Shown piece by piece: positions 22,800 through 34,970 of a stretch of DNA of 64,000 nucleotides (its first letter is position 1; each line of letters starts with the position of its first letter). The notes under the pieces were generated by a model. It was not told the origin of the DNA, made no database searches, and saw only the letters and a program-made list of their open reading frames with translations. Source of the DNA: Hofstenia miamia (Eukaryota; Xenacoelomorpha; Acoela); assembly GCA_004352715.1 (NCBI GenBank), contig SCFE01000053.1, positions 1,570,635 to 1,634,634 of the forward strand, given 5' to 3'. The position numbers and the translations under genes were made by a program.

Positions 22800-25700
22800 C
22801 AGTGTGCCCTTTCTAATTATAACCTATTTACTAAAAACAAATACAATCACAGTTGTAGTTAATGGTATGGTCAAAGCAACCATAGATATGGGAGCAGTAA
22901 TTTCTGTACTAACAGACAAATGCACAACAAAGATTAGATTTACCTAAAAACAACTAGAAGATTACAAACATAGACTAATTAATGCCTGTGGCAGCTATGT
23001 CAATACCAAGGGTACACTTGAAAACATACCAATCAGAATTGCAAACATGACATTTCAACAAACATTCATTTGTGATAGACACCAAAATGATCTTAGGAAA
23101 TGATTTCCTCACAAAAATGGATTACACAATGAAAACAATAAAAGTACAAGAAGAGATAATTGTAACAGAAGATGAAGAATTTGACAACAAAGACATTAAA
23201 CTTCAGCCTAACAATTGGAAATGTATGATATTGAAACCAAAGAAAAAATCATGACTGAAATCATGATATATGAGCAAATTGGCATTAATACTACAAAACT
23301 ATTGCTACCATCAAGTTTGTGCACTTTCAAACAAGGCAAAGGGATGATTCCTATATTGAATGCAACAAATCAAATGGTGAATGTAAAAAGAGAAAACATA
23401 ATAATTTACAGAGAAAGAGTAAGATCTGAGAAACAAACTATTAAAAAAATGATCAACATAATTGAGCAAAAAGATAATAAAGACTACAAGATCCCAGAGA
23501 TAAATGATGGTGAATACCAGCACCTAAGTAAACACAAAAAGCAACAATTAACAAACACATTAAGAAAACATGAAAAAATCTTCAACTTTGGAAAAATTAG
23601 TGTAGCAAAAGCTGTTGTTACAACAACAAAAGAACTGATATGACTACTATGCAGGAGAGTACCAGAACAATTAAAAAAAAACTACAACCAAATTCTGAGC
23701 AAATTAATTGATAATAAAATTATAAGACCAAGCAAGAGCCCCTAAGCTTTGCTGACAGTGTTTGTGAAACAGGGCAAGAAATACAGGTTGTGCATTGATT
23801 TTTGCAAACTAAACAAGATCACAAAAAAGGACACATACCCAGTCCCCAGAATATATGACATAATTTATGAAGCCAGTAAACATAAATATTACACATGCAT
23901 AGACCTTGTAAAGCCTAATGGCAGGTACTGATAGAGCCAAAGGACATTGAGAAAACAGCATTTATAACACCATATGCACTATTTGAGTGGATGTATATGG
24001 CATTCAGACTATGCAACACACCTGCAATTTTCCAGTACTATGTCACCAAAGTGTTGAAACACAACAAATGAAATATAGAAGACAGAGTATGTGTGTACAT
24101 TGATGATATACTAATAGTGAGTGATACAGTGCAGGAGGACATTGAAAAATTATACAGAATGTTAACTATTCTATACAATGCAGGACTAAGAGTGAATGGC
24201 AATAAATGTGAAATCCTTAAAACACAAGTTGTATTTTTGGGAAGACAAATACAAAAAGGGAAAATCAAAATGAAAAACAATGCTAAAGACATGGTATGAA
24301 ACATTCAAAGTCCAAAAACCAAGAAAGAACTTCAAAGGATAATGGCCTTCATAAACTATTATGGATAGATGTGTATAAGAGACGCACAGAAAGCTAACAA
24401 GATGACAGCACTAATGAAAAAATCTGCAATATTCAAATGGACATGGAAAGAGCAAGAACAATTAGATAATGAAAAAAATGAACTGGCAAAACTACCATCC
24501 TTAATCACACTTGACTATGATAAGGAATTCATATTAGACTGCAATGCTAGCAACATTGCCATAGGCATGTGCTTAGGCCAAATTGAAAATGGCAAAGAGG
24601 GACCAATACAATTCTTTAGCAGAAAACTCAAGCAAATTGAGGAGAACTATGGATCAACTAAACTTGAAATGCTTGCACTTGTAGAAAGCATAAAGAAGTT
24701 TTGATATTTTTAATAGGTCAAACCTTTTGAGCAAAAATAGACAACAGTGGCCTCACATGTCTAAAAAAGTTCTTGGGCAATAAGTCCTCAATAGTCTCAA
24801 GGTGGATAGAGTATTCAAACAAATTCAAATTTACAATAGAACACTGTAAAGGAATACTACACAAAAATGCGAAATTTGGACAGTGCTACCCAAATACTAG
24901 CAAGACATGGAGAAATTAAAAGGAGAAAAGAAAACATTTGAATTCTTACCACACAACAAATATGAACAGCTACCTGAGATAAACACTGACAAGAAAGGAA
25001 AACCAATAATGTCAATAGTCATAAAAGAAGAGATAATGGAGGCAGATATTATTGAAAAACAGAAAACAGATGCAATTCTGCAAGAGATAATTGCTAAAAT
25101 ACAAAACAACAAAAAACAATTAGTAAAAATCACTAACAGTTAATTCCAAAGATATAAATGGAAATTAAATAAAAATGGATTGCTATATGCTGAAGGAAAA
25201 TTATTGAGGGTAGTGATACCTGAATACTATAAATGAGAACTTGTGAGACAAATACATGAAAACAGACATTGGAATCATACAAACCAAAATGACATTCAAT
25301 GCAAGGTTCACAATAATATCAGTCAGGAAAACAGTAGAAGACACCATTAATAAATGCACAACTTGTCTACTCAACAACAAAAATTACTTTCTGAAACAAA
25401 CAGCACCATTATAAAAAATAATAGCAACATCACTGAATCAAATAGTCCATGTAGATCTAGAAAAATTGTCACAAGACAATGAGGGCTTCCAATATATATT
25501 GGTCATGGTGGACAATTTTACTAAGTATGGTCACATGATACCCCTGGATTTGATAACAGTGGAGACAGTCATAGACAAAATAATGAAAGAGTGGATCCTA
25601 AAATTTGGTCCAATGGAAACAATTTTATCTGATCATGGAGTACAATTTTGAAGCAAGTGATTCAAAGAATTAATGAAACTAATTGAGATAATAAATGAGA

Positions 25701-26611
25701 AAACAACTGCATACCACCCACAAGCAAACAGAGCTGTAGAAAGATTGTTCAGAACTATGATAAAATTAATCAGAATAATGACATCTAGAATTGGTGGAAG
25801 AGATTGGAGAGAGGTACTAGAAATTGTAGAGTACATTTATAATACATCAGTATACTCCACCACAGGCATCACACCAAGCAAAGCAATGTATGGCAGAGAA
25901 GCCCCAACACCAGTCTCAATGCAATACAAATCATACTCAGAAAAACCAGACAATGAATAGATTAGGAAACTCAAAAATCAAATAACCAGTATCTATGAAG
26001 CAATGTGTCACAACATTAAACAATCAGCCATCAGACAAGAAAGGAACTTTAATAAGAAGATATATGGCATACACATTAATAAGAGCACAAGACATAAACC
26101 AAGTGAGAAAACTAAAAACACAGTGGGCAGGGCCCTACACAGTGGGCAGNNNNNNAACCAGTATCTATGAAGCAATGTGTCACAACATTAAACAATCAGC
26201 CATCAGACAAGAAAGGAACTTTAATAAGAAGATATATGGCAAACCACACAAGAAAGTGCATACACATTAATAAGAGCACAAGACATAAACCAAGTGAGAA
26301 AACTAAAAACACAGTGGGCAGGGCCCTACACTATACACAAACACTACCCAACAATAACTATAAACTAATTGATGGAAGGATATTACACTTCCAAAACCTA
26401 AAACAAGCAATGACAGACATAGAACAAATTGCATTAGATAAAAATGCAGAATTTAAAATTATATGAGAAAACAAAGTAACATATACACTGATGAACAAAT
26501 TTGATAGTGTCTGTGAGGAGGAATTCAACAACAAATTCACTGCCAACATCAACACTAGTGAACCAGAAGAAAGGATTATGCCCCAGAGGGCAGCTAAAAA
26601 TAAATCTAAAT
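22800..26611 (+). pseudogene. Gypsy-like pol (element 1): protease, RT, RNase H, integrase
   Basis: Domain order protease-RT-RNase H-integrase is that of Ty3/gypsy. Protease: at about 22,884 the active site reads DMGA where DTGA or DSGA is usual, and the conserved LGNDFL is at about 23,090. RT: YRLCIDFCKLNKIT at about 23,780 and YIDDIL (catalytic YxDD) at about 24,096, with stops and a frame change between. RNase H: ILDCNASNIAIGMCLGQ and YGSTKLEMLALVES in the open stretch 24,369-24,704. Integrase: zinc-binding C-T-T-C at about 25,356, first Asp in VHVDLEKL (about 25,446), second in LSDHGVQF (25,628), Glu in AVERLFRTM (25,733). A basic C-terminal part follows to 26,611. The N run at 26,150-26,155 splits a duplicated contig overlap. 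Many stops make it dead. Confidence 0.9.
26150..26155. other. Contig join with duplicated flank
   Basis: About 150 bases before the Ns (from AACCAGTATCTATGAAGCAA at 25,984) are repeated after them, apart from an 18-19-base stretch missing from the first copy. It looks like two overlapping allelic contigs left unmerged. Confidence 0.8.
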
Positions 26612-26669
26612 AAAACACTAAAATATGGTATATTAATCCATTAACTTAATTTAGAAACAATGATGAAAC

Positions 26670-27760
26670 ATACAAATCAAAATGAGAATCAATCACCACT
26701 CAAATGCAGGAGAGTGAGAACAAGGACTGCATAATCACAATGACAATCAAAGGAGAAGCAAACAGAGTCACAAATCACCAGAAATATTGGAAAGCAGATT
26801 TAGAGAAGAATACTCTCACCCAAATTCCAATTAAAGAGCAGGCTGATAAATGGGGGCAGCTCATTATCAACTAAATATCAATGAAAGGGCATGCAGTCTA
26901 GGGCTATGGAAACTTCTCAAAAACAACTCTGGAGTATGATCTCAGTGGAACAACACTCTCAGTACCCCACCAACTAAAGGGCAAAGAGTATATAGCTACA
27001 ACTCACAGTCCTCCTCAACAACTAAAGATTGGAGGTACTAAGGTCTGCAATCAACTAAAGGATCCAGATATTGAAGAAATTATATTGGAACAACCCTCTA
27101 TAAGCTCACTCCCCTCTACAAGCTTGTTACCCAATACAAGCTCACAGTCATTCTCATTCAGGCTGCTCTCAACAACATTTTGATCACATCAATCATCCAG
27201 ATCAGAAGACAGAGAAAGCTGCATGACAAATATAGGGAAGGAACAGATACACCCCTACTTCATAGCTAACAGCCAGATGAGATACAATGCAAATGACAAC
27301 TTGTCCCCAGAAACAAAATACTTTATAAGAAAACATACTGCAGCAAATGAAAGTGATGCATCAGCAATACCAATACTGATTGGTAAAGCAAACAGACCAA
27401 CATGCAACACAATCATCTCATACAAACAAAACATGAACAAGAAGCTCAACTGCCCATACTTTTGAAGTATGGTACACATCACATTTGATGACCAGTTCAT
27501 GCACAGAAACTGATAAACTAAAGAGAGAACATAATTGAAGAATGCAAGCAGGTGAATCTCTATCAAAAAAACTTACTAATGATACACTTCATCAAAGACA
27601 ATGAGCTACAGTTGAAAACTCTACAAAAATCAATAGAGGAATCACTAAAACTAGCAAAATCCCAAAAGGTGCAGGTGATAATCATCATGAGAATGAACAC
27701 CACTTCACAAATACCAGAATTCCTAAAACAACTCACCAAGCTTTGATTCTATTCTTACCC
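26670..27760 (+). pseudogene. Third open reading frame after pol (element 1), possible envelope-like or accessory protein
   Basis: After the pol stop, one plus-strand frame can be followed from about 26,690 to 27,465 with only three stops, far fewer than chance in DNA this AT-rich. It includes an uninterrupted 80 codons at 27,223-27,465. In another frame, 27,552-27,743 is helix-forming, and about 27,745-27,780 would be strongly hydrophobic. A gene between integrase and the 3' end, with a hydrophobic segment near its C-terminus, is the position of envelope-like genes in some gypsy-type elements. I see no signal peptide, protease cleavage site or cysteine pattern that proves it. It may instead be an accessory protein of unknown role. 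It is degenerate and not functional as read. Confidence 0.4.
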
Positions 27761-27948
27761 ATTCTTGGTGCCATATTGGCATAGTCTCATTATTCTAGAA
27801 TTTGGATTGTTGTGTCCATGCCTTGCTACCATCTGTCTAGTTGTTTTTATTTCTCCTACACAGTTGGATGTTTCTCCTAAACTATTGGAATTTTTATTGG
27901 AACCTTTTCTCTTATTTTACTTTTACTTGTTTACTTATTCTTGTTCTT

Positions 27949-29614
27949 ATGGATATGGATGTGTCTATTTCTCATAATGGGATTCCCACTCAGGGTTTCC
28001 CTTGTGTGAGCACTGGCAGCCTGGACACTGTCCCTTGCACTGGTGGACTTAGTTCTGTTGTTGTTTTACCTACTCCTACCCCCACCAAACCTGTTTCTGG
28101 TATATCTACACCCTCTGAAGTTTTTTTGCAAGAGACCTCTGCTCCTGCTGCCCTGTTGAATCCATTTCTTTTGTATACACCACTGTTGCCTCCTTCTGAG
28201 TCACTGACACTTGAAGTTCAACAGCTCAGAGAAGCTTTTGCTGAACAGGTATTGCAGCACTGCTCCTGTGAAGCCTGCTTTGATGCCTTACAAGCAGAAA
28301 TGAGACAACAAGCCACTGCTGCTTGGCAATGTGAGAGACGCTTGCTAGACTCAATCTCAGTCTTAGAGATGCAAATTGAGGAATAAGTCCCACATTCCCC
28401 ACCAATTTCATCAGAAGAACCTGAGTATGTAACTTGTGCTCTTTTGGACAAGGCTCTTGATGCTCTTTCAGAAAGATTCTCAACCATTATTTCAAGGCTC
28501 TTGATGCTCTTTCAGAAAGATTCTCAACCATTATTTCACAGACAATGTCTGCCTACCTTTCTCATGCTGTGTCAGCACCTACAATGCCCCCAGTGACGCC
28601 ATCATTTGTTACCCCCATTACCTCTTTTACAAGTGGAGCACCTACCTTCACTCAGTCTGCTCTTTCACAAGTCACAATGCTAACTACAGTAGCTATGCCA
28701 AGCCCTTGTACCCAAAGTGTAACAGTCATGCCCTCACACCAGTGAATGTCCCAGTTACTCCAACTACTATGATTGTTCCATCTTCTCCTCTGAGTGACCC
28801 TATCAGGTCTATGACAACTCGCGGGCCATGCTTTACTCAGTCCATTCTGCCTGTTGAAGCATCAGGAAGCAAACAATCTAATCTTTTCAATCAACACTCA
28901 GTGTTGCCTAAATTCACCTGTAAAATAGATGAAATTTCACAGTCATTTGATGAGTGGCTCTTTCTTTTCAAGCTTACAATGAAGCAATATAAAACCACTC
29001 AAAATGCTGCTGCTTTGCAATTTCCCATGTTCTTTCAAGGCCTCGTGTACAATCAGTACATGATGCTGGATAGGGAAGTTAAGACAAATCATCAGTTACT
29101 TGTTGGTCACTTCAAAGACCACTACAAAGTGCCTCACATCAAACAGCAATGCAAGACGCATTTGTGTGATCTTTCCTTCAAGAAGGGAGATGACGTGAGG
29201 ACCTATATTACCCAAGTCAATATACTCTTTTGCCTCAGCAAGTTAACTTCATACACTTGTCAGGGATTCCCTTCTACCATCAGGAGCTGCCTCAAACTTA
29301 AGTGTGATCCAGAGGATGACTTAAACTCCATCATTAAGAAGGCAATAAGTATTGTGTTACAAAATACAATGCGCATCAAGAAAGATGCTGGTGACCTAAA
29401 GACAGGTCAAACTACCTCCAAAACATTAACTGCTTCAAGTTCTGCCACAGTGCAGAAGAAAACCAATAACAATTGTCAATCAGCTCACATTCATACTCAG
29501 AGTGGGGCAGTAATCTGCTTAATTGCAGATGAAGATGGTATTATCATTGATGAGCCATCAGCTGAAGTGTGTGCTCCCAACACCCCAGTTGAGTCTGTCA
29601 GTCATTTAAATTAG
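27949..29614 (+). pseudogene. Gypsy-like gag (element 2)
   Basis: The likely start at 27,949 gives a proline/threonine-rich N-terminal part and then a helical segment (LEVQQLREAFAEQVLQ) to a stop at 28,386. A frame change leads to the capsid-like core in the open stretch 28,706-29,614: FTCKIDEISQSFDEWLFLFK, TQNAAALQFPMFFQGL, then RTYITQVNILFCLSKL. These correspond to the FREWLQIFE and AAAGRFPLYLSG blocks of element 1. No zinc knuckle is visible downstream, where the other copies have one. A 44-base direct duplication at 28,450-28,537 breaks the N-terminal frame. About 720 bases of it recur after the N at 29,818. CpG is more frequent than in element 1, suggesting a younger or less modified copy. 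Confidence 0.8.
28450..28537 (+). repeat. 44-base tandem duplication inside gag 2
   Basis: AAGGCTCTTGATGCTCTTTC and the following 24 bases occur twice in succession, with a 44-base shift. The unit length is not a multiple of three, so it shifts the frame. It may be real or a polishing error. Confidence 0.85.
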
Positions 29615-29629
29615 ATGGAGTGCCGCCTC

Positions 29630-29817
29630 CCAAAAACTGTGCACATGATGTTTTGGTGATAACCTCATTACTGCATACTAACGTCATCCCTGCAGATGTG
29701 AATGGATTATTGATTAATGCTACTATTGATACAGGAGCCTCTGTCTCCATCATAAGCAACACCTGTTGCAACAAGCCTACAAAGAGATGACTTGTCTCCA
29801 TCTACTGTGCACTTGTT
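29630..29817 (+). pseudogene. Protease start of element 2, cut by a contig join
   Basis: The active-site motif IDTGASVSIIS is intact at about 29,724. A stop follows at about 29,788, and the N at 29,818 ends it. The same sequence reappears at 31,021-31,137 and carries on there. Confidence 0.7.
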
Positions 29818-29818
29818 N

Positions 29819-30556
29819 TCAGAAAGATTCTCAACCATTATTTCACAGACAATGTCTGCCTACCTTTCTCATGCTGTGTCAGCACCTACAATGCCCCCAG
29901 TGAAGCCATCATTTGTTACCCCCATTACCTCTTTTACAAGTGGAGCACCTACCTTCACTCAGTCTGCTCTTTCACAAGTCACAATGCTAACTACAGTAGC
30001 TATGCCAAGCCCTTGTACCCAAAGTGTAACAGTCATGCCCTCACACCAGTGAATGTCCCAGTTACTCCAACTACTATGATTGTTCCATCTTCTCCTCTGA
30101 GTGACCCTATCAGGTCTATGACAACTCGCGGGCCATGCTTTACTCAGTCCATTCTGCCTGTTGAAGCATCAGGAAGCAAACAATCTAATCTTTTCAATCA
30201 ACACTCAGTGTTGCCTAAATTCACCTGTAAAATAGATGAAATTTCACAGTCATTTGATGAGTGGCTCTTTCTTTTCAAGCTTACAATGAAGCAATATAAA
30301 ACCACTCAAAATGCTGCTGCTTTGCAATTTCCCATGTTCTTTCAAGGCCTCGTGTACAATCAGTACATGATGCTGGATAGGGAAGTTAAGACAAATCATC
30401 AGTTACTTGTTGGTCACTTCAAAGACCACTACAAAGTGCCTCACATCAAACAGCAATGCAAGACGCATTTGTGTGATCTTTCCTTCAAGAAGGGAGATGA
30501 CGTGAGGACCTATATTACCCAAGTCAATAAACTCTTTTGCCTCAGCAAGTTATCTC
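29819..30556 (+). pseudogene. Second copy of the element 2 gag core (overlapping contig or allele)
   Basis: Nearly identical to 28,512-29,249 (offset 1,307), with only a few substitutions, until about 30,545. There the gag frame stops and unrelated sequence starts. Because an N at 29,818 precedes it, the most likely cause is a second haplotype or an unmerged contig, not a true tandem copy. Confidence 0.75.
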
Positions 30557-30560
30557 CATA

Positions 30561-30914
30561 AAATTAACAGGGATTCCCTTCTACCATTGGGAAGATGACT
30601 GTTTTAGAGAATTTACAGATTTAAATTCCAGAGGAAGACTTCGCTTTCCTTCAGAGCATCTATTTAAATTCAGTCAGTATACATATTGTCATTTCAAGTC
30701 CGTAGAACGCAAACAATGCTCGTGTGCCATATTAAAAATGTTTCAACAGATCTATTCAACATATTCCTTTGACTTACCTAATCACTATTCAATTTGTAAA
30801 CGCTTATGTAATACTTTTTTTAAAGGATATGTCAACAAAATGACTAAAGAATTCTTTATTTATAAAGATGATGGATCTCTTTGCAGGCGTAAAAGAAAAC
30901 TTCAATTTAATTAA
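30561..30914 (+). pseudogene. Possible C-terminal fragment of a P-element/THAP-type transposase
   Basis: A 118-codon open stretch reads TDLNSRGRLRFPSEHLFKF, then a helical region, NHYSICKRLCNTFFKGYVNK, and a basic tail KRKLQFN before a stop at 30,914. In P-element-like transposases the C-terminal part commonly has 'L...RGGL..PS' followed by helices and a conserved Y/F-K-x-R region, and the order here fits. No DDE residue or THAP zinc finger lies in the fragment. It sits exactly where gag 2 stops and 107 bases before protease 2 resumes, so it replaces about 480 bases of gag on this contig. The assignment is by remembered motif only and could be wrong. Confidence 0.4.
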
Positions 30915-31020
30915 ATTTTGATTACATGTGTGGAGTTTTACTATTATTTTTGTACTTTTATTCTCAAACTGTACAATTGTGGTTTACAAATGTTATATAC
31001 CAATTTTTTCATTTATTATT

Positions 31021-32895
31021 TTAATGCTACTATTGATACAGGAGCCTCTGTCTCCATCATAAGCAACACCTGTTGCAACAAGCCTACAAAGAGATGACTT
31101 GTCTCCATCTACTGTGCACTTGTTGGATGCTTTGGGGAACACAATTTTGCTGAAGGGTCAAATTAACAACCTTGAGTTGTGTATCCATCAAGAATGTTTC
31201 TGAGTGGACCTTATTGTGGTTGATACCTGCAATTGGCCCTTGCTGTAAAATGTCATTCTGGGAAATCATTTCCTTGAGAAAAACAAGTGTGTGATAGACT
31301 ATGGAGCAAACACACTCTCACTTCACAAAAGAGAGCCTCACAGGGAGCTTACCACCACTTGTAACCAAGAGACCTTATTAACTTTAACTGACACTATTGT
31401 TGTGGAACCATGGCACTGGCAACAAGTTGCCATCACTACAAACTCTCCTTATGAAGGAGATGTCATGATCTCAGGACAAAGGGGAAGATGCCTCTGTGGT
31501 CTACATCTTTCTCCAGACCTTTGTCATGTCTCTTGTGGCAAAACCTATGTCACTGTGCTCAACAGTTCTGTGTGCTTGATCTTTGTAAAGCCTATTGACA
31601 GATACTGATGAAGCCTGCCAACAACCCAAAAACTGCTTTTACTACACCTTACAGCCTTTTCAGGTGGAAATACATGGCCTTCAGGCTTTGTAACACTCTG
31701 GCTACATTTCAGCATTACATTATGCATGTATTACTGAATGTGGCCAACGTTCTCAAACCTGGGATCACTGCATATATGGATGATATTCTCTGAACTAGCC
31801 AACCATATGAAACACATATTGAACCTACTCCACAAGAACACTGAATTCTGCTGGACCTGGGCCAAACAGGAAGAGCTCAATGCTGTGAAGCAAGAGCTTA
31901 GACAGATCCCCAGTCTGAATACGCCTGATTACACAAAGGAATTTATCATCAACTGTGATGCAAGTTCAGTCGCCATCATTGGCATTCTCAGTCAAATGAT
32001 CAATGGCCAGGAATGCCCAGTACAGTACTTTAGCTAGAAACTTCAGAATGCCAAGCTAAATTATGGAGCAACAAAGTCTGAAATGTTAGTGCTTGTCAAT
32101 AGTCTGAAGAAGTTTCAATTCTTCATCCTAGGTCGTCAATTTGTTGTCCACACTGATAACTCTGCACTAGCATGGCTCAAACAATTCTCTGGCAACAAGT
32201 CAAACATTGTCGCCCAATGGTTAGAATATCTCAATGATTTCACCTTTACTATCACTCATTGTCTGGGGAGATTAGATCTCAACGCTGATTATTTCACTGC
32301 TCTGCCAAGTTATGAGAGAGACTTGTGAAAGCCACCTGGTGAGAAAACCCCTTTTGGATTTATCCCAGCATGTGAGTACAAGCTTCTTCCTGACATAAAT
32401 TCAGATTGGAATGGAAAAGCAATCCTCCCCATTATGGTCAAAGAGGAAATTTCAGAGAAAGAAATTGCTACCCATCAGTTACATGATAAAGTTTTGTCTG
32501 AAATTATCTGTAAAGTGAAAAACCCTAATCAGGCCATAAGTGATGTTGCCAAAAGATACTTCCAATGTTACCATTGGAAACTCACTGAGGCTGGACTCCT
32601 CTATGCGCACAGTCAGAACAACTGTTTGGCAATTCCAGAGTACTTCAAAAGGGATCTTGTCTGGAAGATTCATGAATGTGGTCACCTCGGAATTATCCAA
32701 ACTGAGTGCAACTTTAATGCTCACTAAGTCACCACCTGTATCTGAGCTACTGTGCAAGAGGTAATTGATAAATGTGAAGCATGCCTGCTTCAGGGAGATG
32801 GACACTTTCCAGAGCAGAGAGCTGAGCTCCACAGTCGGGTCACTGAAAGAACAAACAAAGTAGTCCATATAGACATAGAGAAATCATGTAATCAC
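31021..32895 (+). pseudogene. Gypsy-like pol (element 2) with internal deletions, cut at the integrase
   Basis: Protease: IDTGASVSIIS at about 31,034 and VILGNHFLEKN at about 31,254. The linker is open at 31,291-31,606. RT is heavily deleted: its N-terminal half is missing, the segment AFTTPYSLFRWKYMAFRLCN and the catalytic YMDDIL (about 31,774) remain, and the frame then passes straight to the RNase H region, so the thumb and connection are lost. RNase H: FIINCDASSVAIIG (about 31,945), NYGATKSEMLVLVNSLKKF and HTDNSALAWLKQF. Integrase: H-x-H and CEACLLQ zinc residues to about 32,790, and the first catalytic Asp in VHIDIEK at about 32,868. The rest of integrase is gone, because minus-strand DNA of another element begins at about 32,900. 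Confidence 0.85.
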
Positions 32896-32904
32896 TGTTT
32901 ATGG

Positions 32905-34697
32905 AACTATCCATTATTGCTTTTGTCATTTTCCAATGATAGGGTTTGATTTTTAGAATATCCTCTAGTTGAAATTGAATGGAATCAGGATCTTTAACAA
33001 ATAAATTTTTTCGAATAGTATTGTTGTCATTAATCTTAATGGTATTTTCTTCAAAATTAATAATGCAGTAATTGTCTTCTAAAAAATCACGTCCTAATAT
33101 CAATTGGTTTGGCAATTGGAAGTTCGTAGTATCAATTACAATTAAATCTTGTTTGATGATTTTATATTTTATAGAAATTTGGCAGAAATTAATCTGTAAT
33201 TTTCTTTTGTTAGATCTTTATGAGTTATACCAATAGAGTTTGTGCAGGTATCAGATATGACAGAATGTGCAGCTCCTCTATCAATTATTACTTCAATAAT
33301 TACACCATTCACAGTAACTGGAATAGATTTCTTATCTGTCAAATTAGTTGAGATAAGTATCTCTCCTGCTCGGTCTGGAGTTGGTGCTCTTACTCATTTA
33401 AAGAATCTGTATCAGTGGTAATGCTTTCAGCGTCATCTTCAGTGTCAGTATAAAAACCTTCATTGTCTTTGATAATGTTAATTTTTAATGTACATTGAGA
33501 GCATAAGTGTCCTTTGCATCCACAGTGAAAACAACGTATTTTATCATTAATGTATCTTGTCATTATTCACGTCTGTTGATTTGGATTTGATTGGTTTTTT
33601 ACAATTAGAAACAGATGTGGGTTCCTTTAGCGATTGTTTTGGAACTGAAATTGAATAGTTCATTTTGGGCATCATAGATAATGTGGCTCTTTTGATTTTC
33701 AAATTGTTTTCCAAAGCTAGTTGTATGTTAATGGCTTTGGTAATGATTGTTTCAATATCATCATCAATATCACATTTATTTTCTAAGCATCATTGAATGC
33801 TAACAGGTAAGCTGCACATGATAAAACTGTACAAGTCTTTGGCTTTGTATTTGTTGTCCTCACTGGACAATCGTAATAATCTTTGAATTTGCATTATATG
33901 GGCAGTGATATCATCATTTCATTTGTATGGTTGTTCAAACAATAGCATTTGATATTGTTTTTAATTGATCTGGAGTTGAAGTGATATTTGAGTTTTCCAA
34001 TTAGTGTAGGATAGTTGTTTTTAGTTTCTTCATCAAAACTAAGGTAATAGGTATTAGCTTTATCTTTCAAGTAAAAAGCTAATTGAGAAGCTGCAGTAGT
34101 TTGATCCAATTTCATTTGTTTCATATATAGTTCAAATTGTACAAACCATTCATCAAAAGTAGGGGATGCAGCATCAATTTTTCTGTTAAATTTCGGGGGT
34201 TGATCTATATTAATTGGCGTCACGTTTGTTGGAAATTCAGGTAATGGAGAATCGTCATATTGAGGCTGAAATATATCAGTAGAAATTTTATCCATTTTAT
34301 GTTCTTGAAAAAAATTTTTCAAGTCATTTGACATTTTCTTTTCGAGTTGCTAGAATTGTTCAAAAATTTCTTCACGAATTGTGTTAATTTGGGGAGTTAC
34401 ATTAGATTGTTTTTCTTGAAAAACTGGTTGTGCTGATTGTTTTTGATTGAGATGAAGTATTTGTTTTTTAAATTCTTCGAATTGTTCTTGAAGATTACTT
34501 AATCTCTCAACTAAATCTTGTTCTTTACAATAAGCATCAAGTAATTGTTGTTCCAGATTTTTCTTTTGGTTTTGGGATTTGAGTAGGTTGTTTTGGAGAC
34601 TTACAATCATTTGTAAGAGTTCGTCACAGGAAGTTTTTTGCAGGTCTTTGACAGTGAGGGCTTTATGAGTTTTGGAGCAAGTTATACAAGATTCCAT
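32905..34697 (-). pseudogene. Gypsy-like gag and protease (element 3), minus strand
   Basis: The start at 34,697 gives MESCITCSKTHKALTVKDLQ and a coiled coil (34,640-34,350). After a stop comes the capsid-like core in the open stretch 34,334-33,894: SPTFDEWFVQFELYMKQMK, ASQLAFYLKDKANTYYL. Frameshifts follow. The zinc knuckle CFHCGCKGHLCSQC (about 33,535-33,490) is intact and followed by an acidic tail. The protease active site reads IDRGAAHS where DTGAA is expected (about 33,270). QLILGRDFLED is in the open stretch 33,115-32,840. RT and everything after it are missing: the element ends where the plus-strand integrase of element 2 stops. Gag 3 is the least decayed gag in the window. Confidence 0.85.
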
Positions 34698-34950
34698 TGT
34701 GATATTGAATGGGCTATGGTAAGATAACTGAAACCAAAATGGTAGTTGGCATGACTCTTTAGCTAGTATTTAATACCAATTAGGTTGATCTTGAGTTAGA
34801 GGTTGGCTGCAGCACTGTGGCTAAGGTTTTTTATTTCTGTACTGATTTGTGTAATGATTTAATAGAAACAGTAAGAACAATAACAACTCTTTGAGAATGA
34901 TTTATTTATTTAATAGAAAACAAAGATGTAAAATTCATTGGTAACGTATT

Positions 34951-34970
34951 CAGAGTCATCAGGGTCACCA
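34951..34970 (-). promoter_or_regulatory. Probable primer-binding site of element 3
   Basis: On the minus strand, ATTCTACA (LTR end) is followed by TGGTGACCCTGATGACTC, the same layout as at 19,167-19,193. The gag start lies about 250 bases downstream. Confidence 0.5.

Noticed and set aside
27255-27566. 103-codon minus-strand hydrophobic frame
   Set aside because: It is the shadow of the plus-strand third frame of element 1; T-rich complements of A-rich coding DNA look membrane-like.
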